In this document: positions 1 to 39,474 of the stretch, piece after piece
Layout of the letters: every line of letters starts with the position of its first letter
How positions within the stretch are numbered: position 1 is the stretch's first letter
Assembly: GCF_041260155.1 (NCBI RefSeq)
Contig: NW_027248279.1
Span: 1,515,764 to 1,579,763, forward strand
From: Ptychodera flava
Lineage: Eukaryota; Hemichordata; Enteropneusta; Ptychoderidae
Length of the DNA: 64,000 bases
Direction of reading: 5' to 3'
Made by a program: the position numbers and the translations under genes
The notes under the pieces: generated by a model
What the model saw: only the letters and a program-made list of their open reading frames with translations
The model's database searches: none
Told to the model about the DNA's origin: nothing

Positions 1-248
1 TGGAACGGGATCGTATGACGTCTTAAATTTCGCGATAGAGTTGCTTTCCAATACTGGGCCGATGCCGACCTCAACGTAGTCAAATGTATTCTCAAGGTCG
101 TAAGTATTAAATGTTAGCTTGATACTTAGTGCTCCTGGGATGCTGATGAAATAGTGGCAGTTGTGATTGTTGTAGTAGTTGTTTGGAAAATTAGGAGAGA
201 CAATGTGACCATGTCGAACATTGAAGAAGTTCATTCCACAGTTTGCAC
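1..248 (-). CDS. CUB domain exon, partial (gene 3)
   Basis: Read on the minus strand after an AG acceptor at 249-250, the exon opens in phase 1 with the ANCG start typical of this family. It continues through HIVSPNFPNNYY, the second cysteine in NCHYFISIPGALS, the acidic stretch TYDLENTFDYVEVGIGP, and reaches the DPVP region at the window edge. No frameshift is seen. The DYVEVG segment is where calcium-binding CUB domains place acidic ligands. The C-terminal third lies outside the window. Confidence 0.85.
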
Positions 249-965
249 CTGTAATTTGAATTGTAACAGAGTAAGTCTAACAGTGATATTCAAATGTATT
301 TCCGGGACATCAACTTTCACGATGGTACTATTGATGATATAAACATTTCAGCACGCAAATCTTTGCATTTTTTTGATATTTTTGCTGTTTTTTTGTTTTC
401 CTTTAGTTCTGAATCTGTAGAATAAAGACAGGTTAAGTTTCCTTCTGTGTAAAGTTCCATTCTCCACACCTTTATAAAGCGTTCATTTCTTGAGTGGTGA
501 CTTTTCTATTTTTTTCGGGATTGATTGTGATCAAAGTCAAACAGACAAACAAACAGTCATATGTGACAATAACCTATAATGTTCGAATTATTTTTTTCAG
601 ATATACTGCTTTCAGTCTATAGGAGAAAGTATCAAATAGCTAAGTATATAAATGTAAAAATCTATAGAACATCAATTGAGAATGTTAATGTCGCTTTAGA
701 GGAGTTAAATTGTTTTGTTGTCATCGTGACCGGTGATGCTTACGAAGACAATCTTTCAATATGTCTATCGCCATACCTGTTGAGGTTGCACAGACATCAT
801 CCATATATCCATGGGCGCAATGACACCTGAAACCCACATCTAGGAGAACACTGTGCCTCCGTTTAAAACATCTTGATGAAACACAACCTGAAAATGCAAC
901 ACGTACATTATCGTGAAACTATAGTTTCTGTGACCAAATTAATGCATGACCTGTTATACATAATA

Positions 966-1036
<71 letters not shown>

Positions 1037-3138
1037 TGAGGGGAGGGAGAGAGGGAGAGACAGACAGATAGATAGACTGACTGATACACCGACACGGACC
1101 TGGAGTCATAGAAGCGACGGTGCTTTTGTACAACACGTGACAGGATCCTTGGAACTCGATTACAGTCATAGCGACCGAATTCTATATTGTAGTCGCTGAA
1201 TATCGATAAAACGACTCTGTACTGGCGGAGATACTGACGAAGTAACGGCAATCGATGCCATTGATGTATATGCCAGTGTCATTAGGTGAAATGAAATGGT
1301 CATGCAAGTCGCCACCGCCATATATTCCCATGTTCGGACGAATATCATGCATGATCTGATTAAATAACCTTTGAAATGTATATTGCATCTGTTCATTTTG
1401 TCTCAAAAGTACTTTTAACCATTTTTCATTAAATAAAGAATAAAATCAACGGTCACCTGGCAATTGTCTTTAATATTCCAACAAAGTGCCGTCATCCCGA
1501 TGTTAAACGGCAGCGGTTGTCGGAATGGCGCTCAAGGTTCGCTAAGGGCCCCTACGGCCGATTTAAACACGTATCCAAGTTACTTTGGCGATTGATGAAA
1601 GTTAAAACATGTTTGTCTTAATGTACGTCGTAAAATTTAAATGTCGCAGCTATGTTGACATGATGCATCTATATATAGTGCATGAAATATATTGTTTGTA
1701 AACAAGAAAGTTGCACAAGTGCAGTTCCGACGACCGCTTCCCTTCCACTCCAAGGCGAAAAATAAAAAAACCCTGTCTATTTTATAAACACTAAAGAAGG
1801 TAGATTTTTAATATGATCTTTAAAACAAGCTCCAACGAGTGATAGATAACAAAAAAACGGTATAACATTGATTTGAGAGGCCGACTAAGTGTCACCATAT
1901 GGCACATGGGTTAGTCATCCAATATACGTCGTTGGCGGTGTGCATGTGATGATGTATGATGAATCAGCACCTACCTCGTCATGTTAATACCAGTGTTTTT
2001 AACTGTATATAGTATTTTAACTCATGTTTAAATAAATTCTCATATCTCTATTTTTTAGTAACCATGGCTTAACGTCAGATTAAAAGGGACGGACTCTTAT
2101 TCTAAATTAAGGAATATTTATGATCATTGTCTAATTTTCGGATACTTGTAAAATGTAAGAGTGTTCATCGTTTTGAGGTTGTAAACAGATAACACAGAAT
2201 CGCGTGGGCCAATTACTTTTTTAATGTTGAACTGGATTGCTTCGAAGCGATTTACTATTAACTTCTTCATTTTTCATCATGAATTCTTTAACGATGTAAC
2301 GTAGGTAGTAACGTATTACATCAAGCATTGATGCACATCCGATAACATGATATAGGTAACGGATGCCTTATTTAATTCAATGACACGTGTCGGCGTACGC
2401 CTTGTGTGGGTATTCACTCTACTCCCATGGCTTGGCGGCCACAACCTACACATCGCAACAATCGGCAAACAATCAACTAAATTTGCTGATTCGACTAGCC
2501 ACTGAGTTCTGCGAAACGTATGTGGAAATTGTTCTCACGTTTCATCAATCTCGCCATCCTGTTTTACAAAAACACAAAAGCATGCCTCAATACGACATTC
2601 TGAATCCCAATCTACTGCCAGCCCTTACAACTATTGTCAGTGTGATTAAACAAAACAAAAAACTCAACACTTCTCAAAGGTTATCTTATAAAATGAAGTC
2701 AATCCGATAAATGGTACCTCGCTATCACACTACCTTGGAGTTGAGAAAAAGGAAAGCAAACGTTTCCTTATCTTCGAACTTCGTTTAACGATACAAACAT
2801 TGTCTTCATTTCAACTTTGATTATAAAGCCATAGATGATATTAAAACTTAATTTAAATTCATAAATTTGAGACTATAACCCTGCACTGTGAATTAAATAT
2901 GGGTGCAAAACACTCGTACTAGTCATTTTCCCTGCAACGCTTACGATGTATGATAATATCCCCCAACTAAATGCCTTTGAATGGACACTGAAGTAAAACG
3001 CTGGCATAAAACATGATTTGATGTCTTATACTTACTTGTCAGTAGCGACGACGCAGTGGTTCCTAAACCTATCACGAAAAGGGTAAAAAGAATGATAGTC
3101 ATTTCAGAAGAATACTGTGCGAACTCTGTACATGTCAT
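1..3138 (-). CDS. Gene 3 (5' part): secreted or membrane CUB-domain protein, next member of the receptor array
   Basis: The visible part consists of a signal-peptide exon (3036-3138), a degenerate CUB copy (about 1090-1355) and a good CUB exon (1-248) that runs off the left edge. The signal exon ends in phase 1 (A|GTAAGT) and the CUB exon begins in phase 1, so the two join in frame and skip the dead copy. The gene starts about 2.8 kb downstream of the stop codon of gene 1, on the same strand, so it looks like the next unit of the tandem family. Whether it carries a kinase cannot be seen here. The link between these exons is inferred. Confidence 0.6.
249..969. other. Intron of gene 3, no gene recognised
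   Basis: AT-rich sequence with no exon-like signal on either strand. Short open frames here (for example 579-830 on the plus strand) match nothing I recognise and lack splice context. Confidence 0.5.
970..1032. repeat. (GA)n microsatellite
   Basis: Uninterrupted GA dinucleotides, followed to about 1078 by imperfect GGGA/GACA/GATA sequence. It abuts and probably truncates the degenerate CUB copy to its right. Confidence 0.97.
1090..1355 (-). pseudogene. Degenerate CUB exon (gene 3)
   Basis: CUB similarity is spread over all three minus frames: HDHFISPND and DCRYFVSIS in one frame, LSIFSDYNIEFGRYD in the next, VIEFQGSCHVLYKST in the third. At least two indels (near 1215-1235 and 1155-1170) break the frame. 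The usual NCG start reads NMG, so the first cysteine is lost. The expected phase-1 acceptor frame meets a stop almost at once. The 3' third is replaced by GA/GACA simple sequence. This is best read as a dead exon skipped in splicing. Confidence 0.65.
1360..3035. other. First intron of gene 3, no further exon seen
   Basis: The only long frame is a 107-codon plus-strand ORF at 2387-2710. It has no recognisable domain and no clear splice or promoter context, so I do not call it a gene. Confidence 0.4.
3036..3138 (-). CDS. Signal-peptide exon (gene 3 start)
   Basis: Two in-frame ATGs lie at 3138 and 3102. The second fits a classical signal peptide better: MTIILFTLFVIGLG followed by TTASS, a short hydrophobic core and then small residues suitable for signal peptidase. 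The exon ends ACAA|GTAAGTATAAG, a strong donor in phase 1, matching the phase-1 start of the CUB exon at 248. The first ATG would add twelve mostly polar residues. No TATA box is evident upstream. Confidence 0.65.
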
Positions 3139-5003
3139 TGTGATGCACTGTTGATTTGTACGATATTTGCGAGGGATTATGGGTAATGTATAGTGCCCCC
3201 AAATCAGTCAGGCCACGCGAAGAGTTAATCTTCATATCGCTCTTTTATGCACTGTTAAATTTCGGAAGCTTTTGAATAAAAAGTGCAATCTGGCAAAGTG
3301 ATATCACTCAGCTTGAATTGTTGCATTATGACTCAAAATGTGTGAAAAGGAACACCGATCCTGTAGTAATAATATTCCAAAGGTATGTCTATGGGGTCAT
3401 TTGTGGATGAAGATACAGTTTCATTAATTAGAATCACTGCTCATGCTGTGGAAGATGGAGACAAAAGTTAAGTCACCTGGCTACCTACACCTAAATTTTG
3501 ATTTGGGAAATTGTAATAAGGTATGAAATATGAATGTTAAACACTGTGTTTTATGGACTGAATGAGTGCGGCGTACTTTGACGTCGATTTTTTTTCATAT
3601 TTGTCATCTGATTACTTCACAAGGAAATCAAACCATTTCACATCTCTGAACAACATTTCTTATCTCACTTTCACACTTGTTATGAAAGATATAACCCCTG
3701 GCAGTTTGCCTAGCAAGCGACTCGAATTATCAGTTACTTGCATGCTATGTATCTAAATATACAAATTTTCACATACGCCATTGGCACATAACGGAAAGTC
3801 AGGTAAATGATTTCCATGTGATAATTTGGTCATGGAACATACGGAAATAGCCAATGCGAGAGGAGGAAATACTACCTATGTGTGGCCAGAGTGAGTTCCG
3901 AGGAAAACAATTATAACAGCAAGACTTGTTCGATGAACAAGACTTGCATACCCGCGCTTAGAACATGACCAGTGAATGGAGTAACGAGTAGCTTGACAGA
4001 CTGCCATTTCGATCGAAGTGAGTTTCTTGCACTAGTAAAGTGCAAAAGGGATGAAGCTTGGTAACGACTGACTAAAAGTGCGACAACTTACTAAATATAA
4101 AGAAACCAAAGAATAAGGAAATTCACTTTCATATCTCAGGAAACAGAAATGGATTAATTTACAAGAGTGGTTATATTGAAATCCCCGGTGAGCAACTGTT
4201 CTTTGTGATATTCGTGCAGGTTTGATCTATCACAGGGAAATTACGTTTATAATTAGACAAATGCTTTCCGGGAAGTAGCAGTGTCAATTTAATGTGATAC
4301 TGTTGAATTGGCAGCTTATTATTTGCCAGTAGAGTGATATTGTTGTATTAGGACCCTGAAGAATCTCCACTAAACGTTGAAAAAACAAAAAAGCAAATCT
4401 GGGAATGAGTTGACCATGGCCGCCTATAAATATTTCCATCGAAACTTATTTTGATCGAAGGCGTAAAGAGTTATTAGATTATTAAAGCATATCAAGAGCG
4501 TCCCGTAAAGTTCAGATTTCATTGGGAGGTGATTTCTTTGAATTTATATTGTCATGTCATATTTCGTTAGAGCAACGCGTCTTGGTGCACTGGACTGAAG
4601 CACAAGTGACTTGGAGAACTGCAGAGTCGCTGCGGTAAAGTGCGTCCATGATGTTGGCCTACATTAAAACTCAAAGACTTCAAGGTGCGTGAAATATCAA
4701 TTCAAATAGGAATGAATCACTATGAAGTTAAACCTGTGTGTTGATACAAAACAAACAAATACACAAACCCTAGAGCATCAAAGTTCTGGAAACGACTGAC
4801 GTATAATTTAATTTCATACATCGAACAATACAGCAAAATATGCGAGCCTCCCTTGTGCTTCTCGGATTATGTAATAATAAAGTAATGTGCGTTGAGCTTG
4901 TAGCTTTGTTGAAATTAGATTCTACAAATACTCTCAGATGGAACAGTGTCTGTGTGTAAGTTAGGCTAAAAACTAAGCATTCGTACTTTGAAACACTTAA
5001 CAC

Positions 5004-5067
<64 letters not shown>

Positions 5068-5965
5068 TAAATGAGCTTGGAATAATCTATTCGATGAAAC
5101 TCAATTTTTATTTTATTTTTTTTTATTTTTTTGCAATTCGTTTTTATAAGTTTGAGTTAAAAGCAAGACAGGTAAACTTTTATGTCTTCCAAAAATTTAA
5201 TGTGGGAATATGCCCCCACTAAACTGCGACTGGTTCATTTCGAATCAGCGATCAGCTCTCAAAAAGTAGAATGCGGAAGATAATTCGTACTAAGTTTGAT
5301 TACACTATTTTTTTCTCATGGAAAAATATAATATTCTGCTTGTCGTACGACCATGATGACGTACGTGTACCAATGCGGACACCGATTGAAACTTTAATAG
5401 GTTGTAGGCATATTCTTGTGACAAGAGACTAACTGATAAGTTGACGTCGTTTGAGCAACGAAATTGAAGATAAAATCGAAGATGGAATACGAAAAAGTGC
5501 AGACACTGATATGCAATCATGTCAAAAGTATCTTGATGACTTTAAACACAGTGCGTAGTGTATGTATTCTAATAAAATGTAGGAATGTTTCTGTATGCTG
5601 AAAAGTATAAGATCCAATAGCCTAACAGTGTACTCTATATTATCTTGCTAAATAGAAAATATAAACACAGACTATTTACATCTTACGTGCTCTTTTAACT
5701 ACAGCTTTGGCAAGAAAGGCTAAAAAGAAATCGACGCTAATACATGACATGTTTTTTCTTTAGCTGAAATCATCTTGATACAGGTCATTTAATCATCAAC
5801 GAAAAGTCCCTGTGATAAAAACAACTTTGTCCACTTTGAAATAAAAAATTGTGATGTCATCTGTGTGAATGGGAGATACTGTGCAGGTCAGTGATTTGTG
5901 CGTCCTGCATTGCACTACATGATACATTTGTCATCACACATTGGGACTAGAGCACCAACACTTCC
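3139..5965. other. Spacer between gene 1 and gene 3
   Basis: This should hold the 3' UTR of gene 1 and the promoter of gene 3. The only structures I see are a (CT)n tract and, around 5105-5130, T-rich sequence giving AATAAA-type hexamers on the minus strand about 840 bases past the gene 1 stop, a weak polyadenylation candidate. Confidence 0.4.
5006..5062. repeat. (CT)n microsatellite
   Basis: Uninterrupted CT dinucleotides, the same motif as the (GA)n tracts at 970 and 13087. Confidence 0.97.
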
Positions 5966-32964
<26,999 letters not shown>

Positions 32965-33660
32965 CTGAAAATGAACATTGGAAGTCACGTGACGTTTATC
33001 TATGCTTTACGGTCTCGATAGTCTCGCTTGACTATATGAAAATAACTTTCCTATAGTACCATGTATATAGTGCCTGTATACTATCTCACATCTGCTAAAT
33101 TCCATCAAGTAAACATCTTTGAGGCCATACAGACGTTGATATCCACCTTTCAGAGATTAAGTATCCATGACTTCTTATGTTACAGTATTTACTCTTAGAC
33201 AATAAACCAACAAGTTCTAGTTTAGTCATCAAGCTAGAACCAGCGTCTACCCTATGTTCTCTCACTCACACACACACGCACACACATATATTTAAGTAAA
33301 TGATATTCATACTATCTCCTCACACTGCACGTTACTGATAGGATTCTAGTTTCGATCTAAATCATTACACATGGTATATAACGCAGTGCACCCATGTGAT
33401 TTATCTGATGAACATAACTTCAATTAACTTTTCGTCAGGCAATTGACGTTCAATTAAAAAAAATATTTAAAATTTAAAAAAACACGTTTAAAAATTCTTG
33501 ATGTATAATAGTTTATTAGTTTTTTGTTTAGTACGCGTAATAAATTACTTTGGGCTCATAAAATGGTTAAGAATTTTCGAATCGTCAGGTTGGGGCTTAG
33601 AGTGATCCGCAACTTTTGTTTGCAGTCTGAATTTGCAGAATTCTTTCCATTTGACTCTGT
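32965..33660. other. Upstream of gene 1, no promoter or first exon recognised
   Basis: No signal-peptide exon with a phase-1 donor could be identified between here and 40185. Either the first exon was missed, or gene 1 has none and depends on an upstream unit. Confidence 0.4.
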
Positions 33661-33665
33661 AAAAA

Positions 33666-35213
33666 ATGTACAAAAACTATTCTGATTGCACACTATAAGA
33701 AAAACAAGATGTGAACTGAATGTGCTCACGTGTTTTACAATAGGTTCACTAATAAAAGTACGCTTCACAGAACAATAAGGTATCTGCTATATAACTTTAT
33801 GTAGCAGGTTTCATCAATTTTCGCACAGTACTCACAGAGTTAAATCACTACTTTATTTATTATGCAAATGAACTGTTTATTAACTTGACACAGCCCACTG
33901 CTTCGTGAGATATTGGATATCTACCATACCAACATATGTAGCCCGTTTCATCAAATTTAATGCTGTAATTTTAAAGTAATGTCACTAATAACATAGTTTA
34001 TTCAATTTGCAAATGGACCCTTACTTAACTTGGCACTGCTCAATTTTTCATAGCAAAATTATATATTTATTAAAGCAATATCTGTAGAAGGTTTCACCGA
34101 ACTTGGTGCCGTAATTTTAGAGTTTTACACCTAATTACAAAGTTCATTAAATATGTAAATGAACCCGAAATTAACTTCATACTACAAAATGCTTTACGAC
34201 ACATTCAGATATCGGTCGGATTAGTGTCTGCAGCAGATTTAATCTTAATTGGTACATTAATTTCTGAGTTATGTTACTAATTACAAAACTTCAAAAAATA
34301 TGCAACTGAAATATTTATGAAATTGACACTGTCCAAAGCTTCTCAGTACAATTAGATCAATATCAGTTCAATATCTGAAACAGGTTTCACGTAACTTGGT
34401 GCTGTAATTAAGAGTTATAAGCCTAATTAAAAAGTTTATTAAATATGCAAATGAACCCTTCATTACCTTGACACTTAAATGTTTTACATCTCAGTTAGAT
34501 ATCTGTCGGATCAGTATGTGCAGCTGATTTTGTTCAATTTGGTGCAGTTCTTTCGAAGTTACATGACAAATTACAAATCTTCATAAAAGATGCAAATGAG
34601 CTATTTTTTTTACTTGACACTGCCCAATGCTTCTAAATACAATTATATATTTATCAGATCAATATATGTTGCATGCATCATCAAAGTTTGTGGAGGAATT
34701 TCAAACTTATTTCACTAATTACAAAAGTTCATTAAATATACAAATGAGCAGATATATAATTGACATGACACAACAGTATTATCATAATGTTCTGAGATTG
34801 TCATTAATGAAAAGTTTCATGAAATTTTGTGCAGTATTTCTTTATATATTTCCGCACAGTCATTACAGTTTCGATAGGGAAACATTATATGTAAAAACAA
34901 GAGATGTGAACTGAATGTAATCCAGTTTTTTACAACAGGTTCATTAATAGTAGTACGGTTTACAAAACAATAAGATATATGTGTTATCACTATATGTAGC
35001 AGGTTTTATCAACTTCGCACAGTACTTTCAGAGTTTAATCAATATATACAAAACTTTATTTAATATGCACAGGAGCTGTTGATTAACTTGACACTGCTCA
35101 ATGCTTCCTGGGACAATTAGATATCCATCAGATCAACATTTCTAACACGTTTCATTAAATTTAATGCTGTAATTTAGAGTAATATCACTAATTACAAAGT
35201 TATGATTATTATT

Positions 35214-35244
<31 letters not shown>

Positions 35245-37020
35245 TTATTAGGCTTTATTTAAACTCGATAGACTGTTGAGCCGAAGGCTCTTCTCACACA
35301 GTGTCGAGATGCAAGCAATATACAATATGTACATTAAAGAATATAAAAAACGGAACAGAGAAAAACAAAACATAAAGACAGCAAGAAACAGACGATAAAA
35401 TATAAAAAACGCCAAAAATGGCTTAAAAATTACATTTTGCCCAAATATGAGACTTACATTTCGTTTTAAAAGAGTGAAGAGTAGAGCAAAACTTGACATC
35501 TGCTGGTAACTATTCCATATTTTGACACCGCTATACGTAAAACTCCTCTTAAAAAATTCATTTCTGTCTACAGATCTTGTACTACGACTGTGGACGTTCT
35601 GGACACTTCTAAAAACATTCAAATAACTAGGAGCCAATTATTTTGGACTTTGTACATCAAGACTGATTCATTAAAAACGATCCTTTCTCTAATGGTAACC
35701 AGTTTAAAACGTCGAATAAATTACGACTAGGAGTGCTAAAATCAGAGTCTAAAAGTACTCTGGCTACAGCTTTCTGTAGTCTTTCAACGCGAAGTAAAAG
35801 TTTGTTGGAACAATGACTCCATATGTTAGAACAATAGTCAAAATGGGGAAATATAAAACAATTGTAAAATATCATCTTAGCTCTCTGAGTTAAAAAGGGA
35901 CGAATACGTTTTAGATGCAGCAATTTAAAGGCTACCTTACTGCAAACTGAATTTACTTGCTTTTCCCAATTTAGGGTGTCGGCAATGGTTACACCCAACA
36001 ATTTTTCATGGCTTACACAATCTAGCTGATCATTGCCACACATAACATTGATGTGATTTTTCGTTCTGGCTTTTTTCTGCGTTGTACCAATGACAATAAC
36101 CTTAGTTTTCTGTGAATTAACACACATGCTATTTTGATCGCACCAGCGTGTGATCAGATTCATATCTCTGCTCAGCTTGGTTTCAATTTCGTTAATTTTG
36201 GGACTGATCACCTGAGCTGCTGTGTCATCAGCATACATATACATATCAGAATTTTCAGAAGCCAGAGGGAGGTCATTTATAAAAAGTAGGAACAACAGGG
36301 GCCCTAAAATAGATCCCTGCGGTACACCTGTACTGACAGGAAGAGAATCACTCAGGGTTCCATTAAAGGACACCGACTGAGTTCTGTTTGCGAGGTATGA
36401 AGTGAAAAAGCCCATTGTCTGCTCTGAACAACCATAAAGTCTGAGTTTCTTAAGTAAAGTACCATGGTGAACTAGGTCAAAGGCTTTTCTAAAATCAACG
36501 AGTAAAACACCTATTAGATTTCCACTATCGATTGCCTGGTACCATGAGTTGGTAATGTTAGTCAAAGCTGTTTGACAAGAGTGAAACGTACGAAAACCGG
36601 ATTGTTTATCTGACAGTAAATTGTGAAATGAAAGAAAATTGTAAAAGTTCATAAATATGCAGATGAGCCCTTTATAAACTTGACACTGATTAATGTTTCA
36701 TAGCACAATTAAATATTTATCTGATTAATAGCTGAATCTTGTTACACCGAATTTGGTACAGTAATTTCAGAATTATATACCTAATTACAAAGTTGACTAA
36801 ATATGCAAAAGAACCCTTGATTAACTTCACACTACTCAATGCTTTATAACGCAGTTAGATATCTGTCTGATAAGTATATGCAACAGTTTTCATCACATTT
36901 AATGCACTTATAAAACTTCATAGGATATGCAAAAGAGCTATTTATTAACTTGATACTGCTCAATGCTTCTCAGTACAATTATATATTTTTCAGATCAACA
37001 TCTGTAGCATATCATCAGTG
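33666..37020. repeat. Tandem array, unit about 146 bp, interrupted by a LINE
   Basis: AATATGCAAATGA followed by TTAACTTGACAC and AATGCTTC recurs with starts at 33864, 34009, 34155, 34302, 34447, 34592 and 34740, then 36659, 36805 and 36929. Spacings are 145-148 except the last (124). A longer unit at 33666-33860 is repeated at 34885-35070, showing higher-order structure. No coding function seen. Confidence 0.9.
35202..36643 (-). mobile_element. 5'-truncated non-LTR retrotransposon (CR1/Jockey-like)
   Basis: A 331-codon frame (35657-36652) encodes reverse transcriptase: DKQSGFRTFHSCQTAL, VDFRKAFDLVHHGTLLKKL, STGVPQGSILGPLLFLLF, MYADDTA. The C-terminal part continues in another frame (35248-35637) with HSRSTRS and KRSFTYSGVKIWNS. 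Frame breaks and loss of the endonuclease and 5' region make it inactive. The 3' end is an (AAT)n tail (ATT on the plus strand at about 35205-35250). AAAGTT at 35196-35201 and 36644-36649 is a likely target-site duplication. Clade by eye only. Confidence 0.88.
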
Positions 37021-37869
37021 GCTGAAATACTTATCTGAGCCATTAAAGCTAAAACATAGAGAATTCACAATTGCATTTTCTCTCTCGGAATATCGTTTTT
37101 CCTTGCACCATATTTTACACATAATATCGGGTATAATTGCCAATTAATAGTAGCGTGTGCAAATTAATGCGTACTCAATTCCACTTTCAGGGGTAATATG
37201 TAGTACATATGTTTTCATCCAGCTCAGAGGATTAGCACAGCTTATTTTACCTTGGTGATCACGAATCAACCACAAGACCTGCACCTACAAACTATTTTTG
37301 TCGGTCTACGTGGAAAGCTTCGTTCAAACACAAAACCTGACTTTTCATCTCTCATGGCTGACTGTTTCATGAAAAGTCTGTCCGAATCTCTATGGGAAAA
37401 TTATTGCCTTTAGCAGAAAATGGTCTTGTACTTACTCAATTGTTGTGATATCACATATGTCTTCGAGGCGATCAAGAAAAACAGCAGAATGATTTTGTCC
37501 ATCGCCAACAATGGGTTTTTGTTGGAGAACCATAAAGATATGGTGATTCAACTGACTGACATTTCAAAGGGAAGTTACAATTTGAACATTCACGCAGCTT
37601 AAACACGTGCGTATCATGAATATTAATTGCTTTAGACGGGCTAATCTAGGGACATGCGTCTGTAAGTAACACTGAATGTTTGCGTGTACTTTACTTTACA
37701 CAACATGTTGTTCAAAGCGTGGGTTGTAATTAAAATTTATTACACATTGCGAAATGTCATCGTTGGTAACCAGGTGAAAGTTATCAAGAGCCAAGTGAAA
37801 AGAAATGTGCACTCTTTGTTAATGAAAAACACATGTCTACACTAGGGGCGATAACAAAAGATGATTAAT

Positions 37870-38015
37870 TAGATATTATTCCCTAATATTTTTCTTGGTT
37901 CGGCGAAGGAAACTACGGTTGACGTATGAGTCGAAGACGAGAAGTGACACAGTCATTACGTCGCTCATATTTTCCGAGTCAAACGAAGAAAAATATTAGG
38001 GAATAATACACTAAT
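37870..38015. repeat. Fold-back element with 22-bp perfect arms
   Basis: ATTATTCCCTAATATTTTTC with TT (37875-37896) is exactly complementary to 37986-38007; similarity continues weakly inward and outward. About 145 bases in total. Confidence 0.85.
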
Positions 38016-38579
38016 CGCTATGCACAAGGCAAGAATCCATTTGTGCAAAATGAAAGTGGTTTTCCACCGCAATTCCGAGTTTAAACTTCTGAATTACATT
38101 TAGAATAATATTAATACGCTGTGGGCGAATCGTTAATCATTTCTAGTCGTCAGTCGCGTGAGCGAGGAACACGGCGCTTACGTATGTGTACGGAGCAAAT
38201 GCTAGATGCTAGACTGAATGTCAACGGCATTAATACTGTGTAACGTCGTAATGTAGCATATGTACTCCATGATGCCTCGAAAGTTCAGGCGGTGTTGAGG
38301 TCTATACGGACAGGAACCCCCATATTGGTATATTGGTAACAAAACTAAAACAGAAGGACGCCAAATTTGCTAAGAAGATGTATTTTGTCTGACTCTAAAA
38401 ATGATGACTGAATTTTACAAAGTTTCACTTTTGACAACTTTTGATCTCTGGATAAATATGCGCCGCAATTTTGTTTTTCTACATCGACGCAAAAACAGTT
38501 CCAACAAAATCATGACATAGACGCAGGTTGTCGTGACGTAGAACGACAAGAGTATAAATCCTGGTGTTTTTTTTCAGAT

Positions 38580-39474
38580 ACGACAAACTTGGCTTGTGCA
38601 CATGTAGCTGTGGAAACGCAAGTATCTATTGGCAGGGTTGCGTGCGTCGTTGTGTGGGTCAAAGATCAACCCCGCCACGGATAGCAGCGGGCAAACTGCG
38701 AGCGAAAGTGGGTCTATTACGACGACACAACATGTATCGGAACTTTGAACTGCAAAATAAACCAAAGTGAGCGTAATTGAATAAAATGACCTGACTCCTT
38801 TTGTGAACAAAATTTCTGGTTCGTTTACGTTATTCGGCTGATTTTCCAAGGAGTACTCAAGATTTTCACTCCAGCAGCGAACTTTGACTTCTATCGATAT
38901 GCTAATAAGAATCTGACCGAACGAGCGACGTCTTTATTAGCATATCAATAGAAGTCAAAGTTCGCTGCTGGAGTGAAAATCTTGAGTTCTCCTCGGAAAG
39001 GCCATGCTCATATAAACAAACAGAGTTATTTACTACTTTGGATTAGTACAGCAATCGCTACTTTGAACTCCTGACCTTTCTTTCGACACGGACCTCATTT
39101 CTCAAATTGAACACAAAGCTTGCAGAAGGCTTGTTGTCAACGTGCCGTTAACAAACTTCCCGTGTGGAACAGAGCGGCAACGACGTAAATTCGCATGCGT
39201 CACAGCAAGAGGAAAAGAAGAAAATGTATCTGTGTAAAAATAAATTCGCATTAAATTACTACAATCCTTTTTGTTTTCTTTAGTGCCTTTCTACCTAACC
39301 AACATGGTTCTAGTGCTTGTCTCTGCCAGTTTGTGTCTGTCCCGGCAGGACACGGAAAGGCAAATTTTCGACCATTCGTCAAAAGAGGAAATTCAAGAGA
39401 ACTACATTATGTCTCTTGCACAATATAAGGAAGTCGTAACTGTGGTTGTTTCGCCATCGTCTAGGCACTTTTGA
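38580..39474 (+). other. Two short plus-strand exon-like frames, weak nuclear-receptor resemblance
   Basis: A pyrimidine tract and CAG at about 38579 precede an open frame (LCTCSCGNASIYWQGCVRRC) ending in TGA at 38768. A second frame after CTTTAG at about 39282 contains ERQIFDHSSKEEIQENYI and MSLAQYKEV, which recalls the helix 8-9 region of nuclear-receptor ligand-binding domains (DR...(I/V)E.IQE.Y..AL..Y). Neither has a complete domain, and a long palindrome lies between them. Possibly remnants of another gene, possibly chance. Confidence 0.2.
38841..39000. repeat. Long hairpin (arms about 66 bp)
   Basis: The left arm holds ACTCAAGATTTTCACTCCAG and GACTTCTAT; the right arm is its complement with about four mismatches, separated by about 25 bases. 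It would form a very stable stem in RNA or DNA. Confidence 0.9.

Noticed and set aside
2387..2710. 107-codon plus-strand ORF
   Set aside because: No recognisable domain or homology pattern, within chance expectation.
35248..35637. Separate 129-codon gene
   Set aside because: Shifted-frame C-terminus of the LINE reverse transcriptase (HSRSTRS, KRSFTYSG).
33666..37020. Regularly spaced repeats that could suggest a CRISPR-like array
   Set aside because: The whole 146-bp unit is repeated with divergence, with no unique spacers; eukaryotic satellite-like array.
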